Assembly (NCBI GenBank): GCA_965199745.1 | Contig: CBDATB010000005.1 | Coordinates: 83,272 to 147,271, forward strand | DNA length: 64,000 nucleotides | Source of the DNA: CBDATB01 sp965199745 | Lineage (GTDB): Bacteria; Bacteroidota; Bacteroidia; Cytophagales; Flammeovirgaceae | Direction of reading: 5' to 3' | Shown here: positions 55,647 to 64,000 of the stretch, one piece after another | Layout: each line of letters starts with the position of its first letter | How positions within the stretch are numbered: position 1 is the first letter of the stretch | Translations under genes and position numbers: made by a program | Notes under the pieces: generated by a model | What the model was told of the DNA's origin: nothing | Database searches by the model: none | What the model saw: the letters and a program-made list of their open reading frames with translations, nothing else

Positions 55647-55712
55647 TATTGCTTAAAATTGATTAAAGTACCAATATTTATTTTTTATGATGGTTCATCA
55701 AAGCATACAAAT

Positions 55713-56456
55713 TTATATTCTATCGGCCACTTGTTCGCCCGTTTTGCCAAATCTTCTTTCTCTTTTTTGATATTCGGCAATTGCCTGATGAAGGTGTTTT
55801 TTCCTAAAGTCAGGCCATAGTGTATCAACAAAAACTAATTCACTATAAGCTAATTGCCAAAGTAGAAAATTGCTAATTCTACTCTCTCCGCTTGTCCGGA
55901 TCATCATTTCTGGGTCAGGCATGTTAGCTGTATGTAAATAGCCTTGAAAAACTTTTTCGTCAATCTCACTTATTTTGTCAGGATAATCTGCATAATCAAG
56001 GGCTATTTTTTTACAAGCATTCAATATCTCTTTTCTACCTCCGTAGCTCAGAGCTAATGTTAGCAACATACCGCCGTTATGAGAAGTATGCTCGATAGCT
56101 TCTTCTAACTCTCTGCGGCAACTTTCGGGTAAGTCTTCAATATCACCTACAGCATTTAGTACAATATTATTTTTCAGAAGCGTATTTGTTTCTTTCCTAA
56201 TGGTAGATACCAGCAGGTTCATCAGGGCATTTACCTCATTAGCAGGTCTGTTCCAGTTTTCGGTGGAAAAAGCATATAAAGTCAAATATTTCACTCCTAT
56301 TTCGGCCGCTCCTTCAGTTGCTTGCCTAATGGCTTCGATAGCATTTTTATGACCAAAGAATCGTTGGACACCTTTTTTTTTAGCCCATCTGCCATTACCA
56401 TCCATAATGATTGCTATGTGGCGAGGTATATTATTATCATCGAGTATTTCTTTCAT
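55713..56456 (-). CDS. uppS: isoprenyl (undecaprenyl) diphosphate synthase
   Basis: Makes the C55 lipid carrier for cell-wall and O-antigen sugars. The start was set at ATG 56456 (MKEILDDNN); 21 more upstream residues are open but not family-like. About 247 residues. IAIIMDGNGRWAKKKG carries the catalytic aspartate, and YLTLYAFSTENWNRP and RTSGESRISNFLLWQ are conserved. First gene of the bamA-ompH block. Confidence 0.95.
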   Translation of the reverse strand: MKEILDDNNIPRHIAIIMDGNGRWAKKKGVQRFFGHKNAIEAIRQATEGAAEIGVKYLTLYAFSTENWNRPANEVNALMNLLVSTIRKETNTLLKNNIVLNAVGDIEDLPESCRRELEEAIEHTSHNGGMLLTLALSYGGRKEILNACKKIALDYADYPDKISEIDEKVFQGYLHTANMPDPEMMIRTSGESRISNFLLWQLAYSELVFVDTLWPDFRKKHLHQAIAEYQKRERRFGKTGEQVADRI

Positions 56457-56710
56457 TTTTGCCAGATATAAAAGAAGTACAAATTTATATATATAACTGC
56501 CATTGGCAAATAATTTCATATAAACAGCTTGGTCTTTTTAATATTAATTAACGTTGATAAGTACCAAAGAATTTTATTGTTTGCTTATATTTTATAAAAA
56601 AATAAATAATCAATCTGCGGAAGTTACTTAATCTACACCTGTTTGGCGGATACACAGTACTAATTCATGGTTCATAGTTAAAATATGTTAAATGAATTTA
56701 TAAGATACCT

Positions 56711-56749
56711 AAAAGAAAATGCACCGCTTTAGCTTTGCAAGGCGATGCA
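56711..56749 (-). terminator. rho-independent terminator of the tRNA unit
   Basis: On the minus strand TGCATCGC (56749-56742) pairs over 8 bp, with one G-U pair, with GCGGTGCA (56727-56720). TTTTCTTTT follows (56719-56711). It starts 9 bp after the tRNA-Leu 3' end. Confidence 0.8.
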
Positions 56750-56757
56750 TTAGTTAG

Positions 56758-56841
56758 TACTCATGAGAAGACTCGAACTTCCACGGACCGAAGCCCACCA
56801 GCCCCTCAAGCTGGCGTGTCTACCAATTCCACCACATGAGC
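56758..56841 (-). tRNA. tRNA-Leu(GAG)
   Basis: 84 nt. Acceptor arms GCTCATG and CATGAGT close with a G-U pair, the discriminator is A, and CCA is not encoded. The anticodon loop CTTGAGG gives anticodon GAG. The long variable arm (GTGGGCTTCGGTCCGTG region) is as expected for a class II leucine tRNA, and the T arm reads GGAAG-TTCGAGT-CTTCT. Confidence 0.95.
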
Positions 56842-56895
56842 AAAAAACGCGTTTTTAGGTGTATCGGCAGAATTGATAAAAAGGGTAAAAAAAAG

Positions 56896-56968
56896 TGATC
56901 CCGCCGGGTCTCGAACCCGGGACCCTCTCCTTAAAAGGGAGATGCTCTACCAACTGAGCTACGGAATC
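56896..56968 (-). tRNA. tRNA-Lys(TTT)
   Basis: 73 nt. Acceptor arms GATTCCG and CGGGATC, discriminator A, no encoded CCA. D arm GCTC-AGTTGGTA-GAGC, anticodon arm CTCCC-TTTTAAG-GGAG with anticodon TTT, T arm CCGGG-TTCGAGA-CCCGG. It precedes tRNA-Leu by 54 bp and both probably come from one transcript. Confidence 0.96.
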
Positions 56969-57024
56969 GGGGCAGTAATGAGCGGCAACACATGGATTAG
57001 TAGCTGCTACTATTCAAAACGCTG

Positions 57025-57055
57025 CAAATTTAATATAAATAAATATTTATGCAAA
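57025..57055 (-). promoter_or_regulatory. promoter of the tRNA-Lys/tRNA-Leu unit (TTTG-N19-TAAATTTG)
   Basis: On the minus strand TTTG (57055-57052), exactly 19 bp, then TAAATTTG (57032-57025). This is a full match to the Bacteroidota primary-sigma consensus. The tRNA-Lys 5' end lies 57 bp downstream. It overlaps the possible ATG at 57049 of the plus-strand gene, a reason to use the later start for that gene. Confidence 0.7.
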
Positions 57056-57168
57056 AACTCAGCACGATTTTATTTAGTTTTTACGGCTATTTGGTTTTAA
57101 AGAAAGCAAAAGATTATTATCACTCATTGCTTTTAAGGGCAAATTTGTGCAAAAGCTACTTTACCACT

Positions 57169-57882
57169 ATGAGCTGCTTATTTTTGTCTGTCTGTACTCT
57201 GTATACTACCTGCCTAAAAGCACAAAACTCTGAGCTACTCCTACATCACGCTGACTCTACCTTTCAGCAAGGCAATTACACGGAAGCTTTCAAATACTAT
57301 GATAAACTACTGACAAGCCGACAGTATTATACCCCGAAAATGCTCCTTAGAATGTCTTATGTAAAAGAAGCCTTAGGAGACTACACGGGCGCATTGTACT
57401 ATCTCAACCAATACTATCACTTTGAGTCAGATAGAAAAGTTTTAAAGAAAATGGACGAATTGTCCAAACTACATGAATTATCAGGCTATATTTATTCGGA
57501 TAAGGAATATTTTATTTCGTTTTTCAAGAGTTATAAAAACTACATCCTAGTGTTTTTGTTACTTGTTCTGTCAGCTTTTTGGGTATTCATATTGTATAAA
57601 AAGCGAAAATCTTCTAATATTAATTTTGAGCTAGGTTTATTTGCTTCTTCATTAATATGCTTTTTATGGTTAACCAATTACCGTATCAACACACAAAAAG
57701 CTATTATTAAGTCCGATCAGGTTCATTTAATGGAAGCTCCTTCTGCCGGTGCTAAACTCATTGATACTCTAAATAAGGGGCACCGGGTAGAAGTTATTGA
57801 TAAAAAAGATATTTGGTGCGGCATTAAATGGAAAGATAAAAAAGTGTATATCCGCCAAAATAACTTATTGCCTATCAATTAG
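57169..57882 (+). CDS. BatE-like protein with TPR and SH3-type domains
   Basis: 237 residues from ATG 57169, which gives a signal peptide (MSCLFLSVCTLY, cleaved near LKAQ); an ATG at 57049 would add 40 residues without a signal and overlaps the tRNA promoter. TPR repeats cover about residues 27-100 (HADSTFQQGNYTEAFKYYDK). Two membrane helices lie near 125-145 and 160-177, and a bacterial SH3-like domain is at the C-terminus (SDQVHLMEAPSAGAKLID). The architecture matches BatE of aerotolerance operons, but no batABCD genes are near. 26 bp before the GH13 gene. Confidence 0.65.
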   Translation: MSCLFLSVCTLYTTCLKAQNSELLLHHADSTFQQGNYTEAFKYYDKLLTSRQYYTPKMLLRMSYVKEALGDYTGALYYLNQYYHFESDRKVLKKMDELSKLHELSGYIYSDKEYFISFFKSYKNYILVFLLLVLSAFWVFILYKKRKSSNINFELGLFASSLICFLWLTNYRINTQKAIIKSDQVHLMEAPSAGAKLIDTLNKGHRVEVIDKKDIWCGIKWKDKKVYIRQNNLLPIN

Positions 57883-57908
57883 ACGACTGGCTAACTCCAC
57901 GTAACTCA

Positions 57909-59648
57909 ATGAAAAATAATAATATTACAATCTATCAAATACTTGTCAGGTTATTTGGTAACACTAACGTCAAAAACCGTCTTTCGGGAACTATTACAGA
58001 AAACGGAGTAGGTAAGTTTGACAGTATTAGCGATAAAGCACTACAAGAGATACAGGATCTGGGTATTTCTCATGTTTGGTATACAGGCGTGCTGGCACAT
58101 GCCAGTACCGCCAATTATGCACAGTACGGTATAGCAAAAGACTATGCCGAAATTATCAAAGGTAGGGCAGGCTCCCCTTACGCTGTTAAAGATTTTTACG
58201 ACGTATGTCCCGACTTGGCAAAAGATGTTGATAAAAGAATGGAAGAGTTTGAGCGGTTGATAGAACGCACCCACAGCAACAAACTAAAGGTAATAATCGA
58301 TTTTGTTCCTAACCATGTGGCAAGAAACTATCGTTCAAACAAAAAACCAGATGGTGAAGCAGATTTAGGTGAAAATGATAATGTAGAAAAAGGTTTTGAC
58401 CAGAAAAATGACTTTTATTATCTAACAGACCAAGCGTTCAAAGTACCGGAAAATATCAAACCATTAGGTGAAAGAACATCTTCTAAGCAGCTTTTCAGCT
58501 ACCGAGAAGTACCTGCCAAAGCTAGTGGAAATGACTGTTTTCGCGCACAACCCGATAAAGATGATTGGTATGAAACTGTTAAGTTAAATTACGGTGTCAA
58601 TTACTTTAATAATCAAGTAACACATTTTGACCCACCTCCGCCGCTTTGGAAGAAAATGAAAAATATACTTATTTATTGGCTGCAAAAGGGAATTGATGGA
58701 TTTCGGTGTGATATGGCGCAAATGGTTCCCTTAGCATTTTGGCGATGGCTAATCCCTCAAATTAAAGAAACCTACCCCGAAGCTATATTTATTGCTGAAA
58801 CTTACCAACCCAGTCAATATGTAAGTTATGTACAGGAAGGGAAATTTGACTATCTTTATGATAAGGTTAATCTTTATGACACGCTGAAAGAAATTATCGT
58901 ACACAAGCATTCAGCAAGCCGCATCACTTCATGCTGGCAGGCTACTGAAAAAGTAGCTGCTAATATGCTGGCTTTCCTAGAAAACCACGACGAACAAAGA
59001 GTTGCATCAGCTTTTTTTGTCAAAGACCCTCGACCGGCTTTTCCGGCTATGGTCATTGCTGCTACACTTACGAAAGGTGCTACTATTATTTACTTCGGGC
59101 AGGAGGTAGGAGAAAAAGGTAAAAGACCTCACGGATTTAGCAGAGATGACGGCAAAACGTCTATTTTTGACTATGGGAATATGACGCAGTTTAATAAGTG
59201 GGTAAATTCAGGGAAGTTTAATGATGAGTTATTGAGCAAAAAGCAGAAGGAAACGCGCTTATTCTACAGAAACCTACTACACACAGCCGGCAACTGTCCG
59301 GCTATTTCGAGCGGGCAATTATACGACCTACAGTATTTTAATGTAGACAATCCGCACTATCCCGAACACGATGTTTTTAGTTATTTTCGTTATACTTCTG
59401 AGCAGATGTTTTTAGTCATTGTCAATTTCAGGGAACACACAAAGCAAATCAGGTTAAGAATCCCACAGGAAGTTTTTGAATTGACTGGTAATCAGCTAAA
59501 ACAAAACAGCAGCTGGAAAGTTGTTGACTTACTTTACAAAAAAAACTACATACTAGAAGTAACCGAACCACAAAAAGATGGCATTCCGTTCAGATTGGCG
59601 AGGTATGAATCTTTTATATTTAGTGTAATCACTAAGGAACACCTCTGA
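57909..59648 (+). CDS. GH13 alpha-amylase-family glycosidase
   Basis: 579 residues, no signal peptide, so probably cytosolic. The (beta/alpha)8 barrel motifs are present: DFVPNHVAR (region I), GFRCDMAQM with the nucleophile Asp (II), FIAETY with the acid/base Glu (III) and FLENHDEQRVAS with the transition-state Asp (IV). A C-terminal beta domain follows (about 490-579). Likely substrates are alpha-1,4-glucans or maltodextrins; exact specificity is not visible. It may be co-transcribed with the TPR/SH3 gene. Confidence 0.9.
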   Translation: MKNNNITIYQILVRLFGNTNVKNRLSGTITENGVGKFDSISDKALQEIQDLGISHVWYTGVLAHASTANYAQYGIAKDYAEIIKGRAGSPYAVKDFYDVCPDLAKDVDKRMEEFERLIERTHSNKLKVIIDFVPNHVARNYRSNKKPDGEADLGENDNVEKGFDQKNDFYYLTDQAFKVPENIKPLGERTSSKQLFSYREVPAKASGNDCFRAQPDKDDWYETVKLNYGVNYFNNQVTHFDPPPPLWKKMKNILIYWLQKGIDGFRCDMAQMVPLAFWRWLIPQIKETYPEAIFIAETYQPSQYVSYVQEGKFDYLYDKVNLYDTLKEIIVHKHSASRITSCWQATEKVAANMLAFLENHDEQRVASAFFVKDPRPAFPAMVIAATLTKGATIIYFGQEVGEKGKRPHGFSRDDGKTSIFDYGNMTQFNKWVNSGKFNDELLSKKQKETRLFYRNLLHTAGNCPAISSGQLYDLQYFNVDNPHYPEHDVFSYFRYTSEQMFLVIVNFREHTKQIRLRIPQEVFELTGNQLKQNSSWKVVDLLYKKNYILEVTEPQKDGIPFRLARYESFIFSVITKEHL

Positions 59649-59673
59649 ATATCAGCGTGCCGTTAAGGTTTAT

Positions 59674-59705
59674 AAACAAAGGAGATCGTAAGATCCCCTC
59701 TGTTT
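59674..59705. terminator. possible bidirectional terminator hairpin
   Basis: Imperfect hairpin between convergent genes: AAACA/TGTTT, AGG/CCT and GATC/GATC arms around a GTAA loop, with two A-C mismatches. The 3' side on the plus strand is only moderately T-rich (ATTTTATATTTAT after 6 nt). Confidence 0.4.
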
Positions 59706-59726
59706 GAACATTTTATATTTATATTC

Positions 59727-60209
59727 CTACTGTGCTGTCAACTGATATACGTAATCACCAGCTACTACGGATATCTTTCCGTCGGGAGCAGGCGTTGATA
59801 TATTTTCATCTCGCCATGTCAAGTTGATGGTAGCACCAGATGCCGCCGAAGTAGGATTAGCTGTTACTGTAGCGGTTGTTGCCGCACCACTACTAGCCGC
59901 AAAAGTAATGCTTGTGCCACTCAAACTCCAGTTTCCACTGTTGCCGTTTGCAGGGGTAGGAGCATTACTTGGGTTGGTAATTCTATACGTCCGCGTACTA
60001 CCATTTAAGGTAAATGATATCCGGAAGTTTGCCACTTTAGCTGCCTCACTATCAGGCAGAGGATTTCCGTTGAGAGTGGAGGAACTAGCATTCGCCGAAA
60101 AAGTAACAGTTGTTGGATCTGGATCACCGTTTCCTCCGCCACAGTTGGCAAAGGTAGCTAATAAAGCAAGACTGGCAAGTGCAGAGAAGGCATATTTGAT
60201 AACTTTCAT
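59727..60209 (-). CDS. small threonine/serine/alanine-rich lipoprotein
   Basis: 160 residues. The signal peptide ends in a lipobox-like TFANC followed by GGGNGDPDP, typical of surface lipoproteins in this phylum. The mature part is low-complexity and beta-rich (NASSSTLNGNP, SSGAATTATVTANPTSA). I recognise no family. A TAAATTTG -7-like element lies at 60328-60335 on the minus strand. Base composition is clearly GC-richer than its neighbours, matching the alanine/threonine-rich composition. Confidence 0.75.
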   Translation of the reverse strand: MKVIKYAFSALASLALLATFANCGGGNGDPDPTTVTFSANASSSTLNGNPLPDSEAAKVANFRISFTLNGSTRTYRITNPSNAPTPANGNSGNWSLSGTSITFAASSGAATTATVTANPTSAASGATINLTWRDENISTPAPDGKISVVAGDYVYQLTAQ

Positions 60210-60343
60210 AGTAGAATAGGATTTTAAAATTGAATAATAGTTTTGTGTTAATTAAATAGTTAAAGAATCGGCATAGCAACGGCTACTTATTTATACGTAA
60301 TTAGCCGATAGATAGTTTATTAAACGTCAAATTTATTTAAAAA

Positions 60344-60964
60344 TTAATTTTTATAGCCAGTAATATCGATAATATCGTCGCAAAAATCATACTCATGTTT
60401 TTGGTTGGAGCATATAATAAGTGTTTTACCTCTTGAAATAGTACTAAACTGGCTCAGATACCAACTAACATTGCTTGTATCAAGATTTGTACAAGGTTCA
60501 TCTAATAATATCAGGGAAACGTCTGTGCAAAGTGCCAAACCTAGCTTGAGTTTTTGCTGCATACCGGAAGAAAAATCTTTAATTGCTTTTTCGTAATCAT
60601 TATTTAAACCAAGGCTGTCGGCAAAGCCAGCAAGGGAAGTAGTTGTCTGTTTAAATTTTTTAAAAAAATAAAAAAATTCTTTCAAGTTTAATTCTTCGGG
60701 AAGTTTAGAATAAACGCCCACGTAAGCAGTGTGTTGAAATAGGTTTTCACTGGCAAAGGGCTGCTCTTCTTTGGTAAGAGAGTAGTGGATAAAACCTTCC
60801 GACAAACTAAGTATGCCTGATATAGCTTTCAGGAGTGTGGTTTTTCCACTTCCGTTAGGTCCGATAATAGCGTACCTTTTTCCCGCTTCAAAGGTATAAG
60901 AAAAAGATTTGAATATCCACTGTTTAGCAAATTTTTTTCCTGCCCGTTGTGCTGAAACTAGCAT
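60344..60964 (-). CDS. ABC transporter ATP-binding protein
   Basis: 206 residues, one complete ATPase: Walker A IGPNGSGKTTLL near 34-45, a signature in degenerate form FSSGMQQKLKLGLAL, and Walker B SLILLDEPCTNLD. The short form resembles CcmA-like ATPases. No permease gene is adjacent, so partner and cargo are unknown. It follows lpxA by 17 bp; this ATPase is often the last gene of the lpxD-lpxC-lpxA block in this phylum. Confidence 0.88.
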   Translation of the reverse strand: MLVSAQRAGKKFAKQWIFKSFSYTFEAGKRYAIIGPNGSGKTTLLKAISGILSLSEGFIHYSLTKEEQPFASENLFQHTAYVGVYSKLPEELNLKEFFYFFKKFKQTTTSLAGFADSLGLNNDYEKAIKDFSSGMQQKLKLGLALCTDVSLILLDEPCTNLDTSNVSWYLSQFSTISRGKTLIICSNQKHEYDFCDDIIDITGYKN

Positions 60965-60981
60965 TTATTTTCTTGTTTTTC

Positions 60982-61755
60982 TCAATACCCCTTCATCACC
61001 CCCCTGCTAGAGCGTTTTATGAAAGATAATATTTCATCTCTGTATATGCTGGCAGGTACTTCTCGTTCTATTAATTTAATTGCCTTGGTATAATTATACC
61101 CTTGTAGGAAGAACTTTCTGTATATTTCCTGAATCTCGGTGAGTATTTCTTGAGAAAATCCTTTTCTTTTGAGTCCTATGGTATTAATACCACAATAACG
61201 TAAGGGGTCTCTGGCAGCTTTCGTAAAGGGGGGGACATCTTTTTTTACCATCGACCCACCCGATATAATAGCATGAGTACCTATTTTTACGAACTGATGT
61301 ACGGCACTAGAACCTCCTAGTACAGCATACTCGTCAATATGAACATGCCCTCCTATCTGTACATTATTGGCAATAATGCAGTGCTTGCCGATATTACAAT
61401 CATGAGCGATATGCGCATAAGCCATCAGAAGGCAATTCTCATGCACTACAGTTTTGTGCCTATCGGCGGTGCCTTTGCTAACCGTTACACATTCTCTAAC
61501 TACTACATTATCCCCGATATAAGTCAAGGTATCTTCACCTTTATACTTCAAATCTTGTGGAATAGCAGAGATAACAGCTCCCGGATATATCTTACAGTAC
61601 TTTCCTATCCTAGCACCTTCCATAATGGTTACATTAGGACCTATCCACGTACCTGCTGCTATTTCAACATTTTTTTGTATTGTAACAAAAGGTTCTATAA
61701 TCACTGTATCTGCTATTTCTGCACTGGGGTGTATATGCATTAGAGAGTTGTTCAT
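60982..61755 (-). CDS. lpxA: UDP-N-acetylglucosamine acyltransferase
   Basis: First enzyme of lipid A synthesis, 257 residues. The left-handed beta-helix hexapeptides are visible throughout (AEIADTVIIEPFVTIQKNVE; IGKHCIIANNVQIGGHVHID). The catalytic histidine is in the MAYAHIAHDCNIG stretch, and the helical C-terminus contains GLKRKGFS. It lies 107 bp after lpxC/fabZ. Confidence 0.95.
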   Translation of the reverse strand: MNNSLMHIHPSAEIADTVIIEPFVTIQKNVEIAAGTWIGPNVTIMEGARIGKYCKIYPGAVISAIPQDLKYKGEDTLTYIGDNVVVRECVTVSKGTADRHKTVVHENCLLMAYAHIAHDCNIGKHCIIANNVQIGGHVHIDEYAVLGGSSAVHQFVKIGTHAIISGGSMVKKDVPPFTKAARDPLRYCGINTIGLKRKGFSQEILTEIQEIYRKFFLQGYNYTKAIKLIEREVPASIYRDEILSFIKRSSRGVMKGY

Positions 61756-61862
61756 TGAAATGTTTTTGTGTGCTTTGGTTAAGTTGAAAAAACTATTGAA
61801 TAATTTTTCTGGATAGTCCTAATTATTGCCAATAATTTGTTAATTGCTTGCAAACATAATTT

Positions 61863-63263
61863 CTAAGCCATACTGTCTTTTTTTACAAGACTTGCACACA
61901 TAATTGCTTCACAAACTAATTTATCAAATACATAAGCCTGTCCTTTCATTTTCGCAATTCCCCTTCTGATAGGTGCTAGTAATTCACATTTGATGATGAG
62001 CGTATCGCCGGGCAGTACCATTTTTTTAAACCGACAATTATCAATACTCAAAAGATATGCCCAATATTCTTGTGGCTTGTCAACGGTATTCAACACTAAT
62101 ATACCTCCAGTTTGGGCGATAGCTTCTACTTGCAAAGCACCGGGCATGACCGGATTGCCGGGAAAATGCCCTTTAAAAAAGGGTTCGTTAATTGTAACAT
62201 TTTTTACACCTACCACTTCTTTTTTATCAAGATAGGTAATTTTATCTAACAATCTAAACGGATATTCGTGTGGGAGAATTTGTGCAATTTGGTTAACATC
62301 AAACAAAGGCTCATGAGCAGGATTATACTGGGGTCTGGCAGGATCGCTCTCTTTTTCGATAACCTGCTTAATTTTTTTTACCAATTCTACATTGGCAGCA
62401 TGACCTGGTCTGGCAGCTAATATTTGCCCTTTCAGCGGACGGCCGACCAGTGCCAAGTCGCCAATTAGATCCAGCAGCTTGTGGCGGGCGGGTTCGTTAG
62501 AATATCTGAGTTCTATGTTATTTAAAATTCCTTCTTTTTTAACCTCAATATGAGGTATATCAAAAAGTTCAGATAAACTCGCCAACTTTTCTTCCGTCAT
62601 GGTTTTGTCCACCACTACAATAGCATTGCTGAGGTCGCCCCCTTTGATGAGGTTATTTTTTTTGAGTGCTTCTACCTCGTGTAAAAAGCAGAAAGTTCTG
62701 GCAGAAGCAATCTCATGAGGAAAATGACGAATATGGTTTAGCGAAGCATGTTGACTACCCAAGACCTGAGAATTATAATCAACCATTACCGTTAGTCTGT
62801 AATCATTGAGTGGCAAAGCGGCAATTTCAATACTTTTTTCATTATCTTGGTAAAAAATACTTTTTGTGATTTCAAAAAAACTTCTATACGCATTTTGCTC
62901 TTGGGTACCTGCTTTTTGTAAAGCAGTTACAAAAGCCTGCGAGCTGCCATCCATAATTGGAGGCTCTGGTCCGTTTAACTGTACTAACACGTTGTCTATT
63001 TCTAGCCCAACCAGTGCTGCCAATGTATGTTCGATAGTAGCTACTCTTGCACCATTTTGCTCAATAGTTGTCCCTCTAGATACGTCTACTACATTATCAA
63101 CATCAACGTCAATGACAGGTTGCCCCTCAAGGTCAGTGCGTTGGAATTTTATGCCGTGGTTCGGGCAGGCGGGCGTGAAAGTCATTCGGCTAGATGAACC
63201 CGTATGCAGTCCTACTCCCGAAATAGTGGTAGGTTTTTTAATAGTGTGTTGCTTTTCATTCAT
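61863..63263 (-). CDS. lpxC/fabZ: bifunctional UDP-3-O-acyl-GlcNAc deacetylase / 3-hydroxyacyl-ACP dehydratase
   Basis: A 466-residue fusion, normal for Bacteroidota. The LpxC part (about 1-315) has zinc histidine H79 in TIEHTLAAL and the HKLLDLIGDLALVG block. The FabZ part (about 320-466) has the hot-dog motif FKGHFPGNPVMPGALQVEA. LpxC commits lipid A synthesis and FabZ dehydrates 3-hydroxyacyl-ACP in fatty acid synthesis. The fusion places two competing users of hydroxyacyl-ACP on one chain. Between lpxD and lpxA. Confidence 0.96.
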   Translation of the reverse strand: MNEKQHTIKKPTTISGVGLHTGSSSRMTFTPACPNHGIKFQRTDLEGQPVIDVDVDNVVDVSRGTTIEQNGARVATIEHTLAALVGLEIDNVLVQLNGPEPPIMDGSSQAFVTALQKAGTQEQNAYRSFFEITKSIFYQDNEKSIEIAALPLNDYRLTVMVDYNSQVLGSQHASLNHIRHFPHEIASARTFCFLHEVEALKKNNLIKGGDLSNAIVVVDKTMTEEKLASLSELFDIPHIEVKKEGILNNIELRYSNEPARHKLLDLIGDLALVGRPLKGQILAARPGHAANVELVKKIKQVIEKESDPARPQYNPAHEPLFDVNQIAQILPHEYPFRLLDKITYLDKKEVVGVKNVTINEPFFKGHFPGNPVMPGALQVEAIAQTGGILVLNTVDKPQEYWAYLLSIDNCRFKKMVLPGDTLIIKCELLAPIRRGIAKMKGQAYVFDKLVCEAIMCASLVKKDSMA

Positions 63264-63322
63264 ACTCTCATGAAATATTTATATTTTTGAACCTAACATA
63301 TCGCAATTCTAATTGTCTTTAT

Positions 63323-64000
63323 TTACTCCGTATTTTTTTCTAGTTGCTCAATGCGTTTTTCTAAGCCAGGTAATTGTTTAAAGGATGTTTCTGCTGCTAA
63401 AAACTGTTCCATGCTGGTTGCAGGAGCACCTATCCATTTTGTTTGTTCTTTTTTTATATTACTCATTAGACCTGATTTAAAAATTATTTCCGACTCGTTA
63501 GCAATTTTCAAATGCCCTACAACTCCTGACTGGTTAGCAACCACACAATGCTCGCCTAAGACAGTAGACCCAGAAATTCCCGACTGAGACCCCAAATTCG
63601 TATAATCATTTACAATTACATTATGGGCAATTTGCACTAAATGTGCTAGTTTTACTTTTTTGCCAATTACGGTAGAACCCATTGTAGCTCTGTCTATAAC
63701 GGTATTAGCACCAACAAACACCTCATCTTTAATAACAACATTACCCACCTGAGGGACTTTAACATACGTACCATCTTGCTGGGGAGCAAAGCCAAAGCCA
63801 TCACTTCCAATAACTGTTCCTGCGCCGATGAAGCAAGCATACCCTATCTTGGTGTTAGAGTATATTTTTACGCCCGAGCAAATGAGGGTGTCTTCGCCAA
63901 TTTCACTATTCTCTCCTATATATGTATGCGAATGTATTCGGGTATTTTTTCCTATTTTTACATTTTCGCCAATATAAACAGAAGTTCCTACGTACACATC
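63323..64000 (-). CDS. lpxD: UDP-3-O-acylglucosamine N-acyltransferase, C-terminal part
   Basis: The frame is open to the window edge, so only the last 225 or so residues are seen; the N-terminal uridine-binding domain lies outside. Hexapeptide repeats (YIGENSEIGEDTLICSGVKI) fill most of it. The catalytic histidine is probably in the HLVQIAHNVIV segment, and GAPATSMEQF marks the end of the helix. Adds the second acyl chain in lipid A synthesis. The 59-bp gap to lpxC/fabZ suggests an operon. Confidence 0.93.
   Translation of the reverse strand, partial: DVYVGTSVYIGENVKIGKNTRIHSHTYIGENSEIGEDTLICSGVKIYSNTKIGYACFIGAGTVIGSDGFGFAPQQDGTYVKVPQVGNVVIKDEVFVGANTVIDRATMGSTVIGKKVKLAHLVQIAHNVIVNDYTNLGSQSGISGSTVLGEHCVVANQSGVVGHLKIANESEIIFKSGLMSNIKKEQTKWIGAPATSMEQFLAAETSFKQLPGLEKRIEQLEKNTE

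Noticed and set aside
56873..57100. Open frame of 75 codons on the plus strand
   Set aside because: It is the antisense of tRNA-Lys; the SDPAGSRTRDP peptide is the known artefact of translating across a tRNA gene.

Overview
The window is about 64 kb of AT-rich chromosome from a member of the Bacteroidota, most likely a free-living, Cytophagales-like aerobe. That placement is inferred from several features. One secreted protein carries a type IX secretion (Por) C-terminal sorting domain. LpxC and FabZ are fused. BamA is followed by OmpH/Skp genes. DUF4175, DUF4384 and group III truncated-globin genes are present. Promoters fit the phylum pattern TTTG-N19-TAnnTTTG. I cannot name a genus.

Layout. 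1-4.3 kb: the start of a minus-strand gene leaving the window, then mltG, an aspartate-type aminotransferase and a sensor phosphatase of the SpoIIE type. 4.5-9.0 kb (minus): a respiratory cluster with ba3-type (type B) cytochrome oxidase subunits IIa, II and I, a membrane protein, a truncated haemoglobin, SCO/SenC and a membrane-anchored cytochrome c. 9.2-11.6 kb: a decaying patch with a broken secreted metallopeptidase gene and a small lipoprotein. 11.6-24.3 kb: sppA, a DUF4384/LPP20-like pair, dapB, ybeY, a very large coiled-coil DUF4175 protein with a GHKL anti-sigma-type kinase, and a ClC channel with CBS domains. 24.6-31.4 kb: an interleaved propionyl-CoA carboxylase / methylmalonyl-CoA mutase operon, converting propionyl-CoA to succinyl-CoA. 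31.6-32.3 kb: terC.

32.4-38.4 kb holds the most unusual locus: a type III restriction-modification system with two tandem mod genes. They share their ends but carry different central target-recognition regions. Between them lies a 125-bp remnant of a first res gene with a stop at codon 8, followed by one intact res. This looks like an internal tandem duplication plus allele replacement, giving two methylation specificities that may share one restriction subunit.

38.5-50.8 kb: acyl-CoA dehydrogenase, class I ribonucleotide reductase large subunit, an acyltransferase, a cupin, miaA, ispH, a PASTA protein, a T9SS cargo protein, dtd, lpxK and an SDR enzyme. 50.8-56.5 kb (minus): uppS, bamA and four consecutive OmpH/Skp-like periplasmic chaperone genes, forming an outer-membrane assembly block. 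56.7-57.1 kb: a tRNA-Lys/tRNA-Leu unit with a clear promoter and terminator. 57.2-60.2 kb: a BatE-like TPR/SH3 protein, a GH13 alpha-amylase-family enzyme and a small lipoprotein. 60.3-64 kb (minus): lpxD (cut by the window end), lpxC/fabZ, lpxA and an ABC ATPase, the early lipid A pathway.

No CRISPR array, prophage, transposase gene or rRNA was seen.
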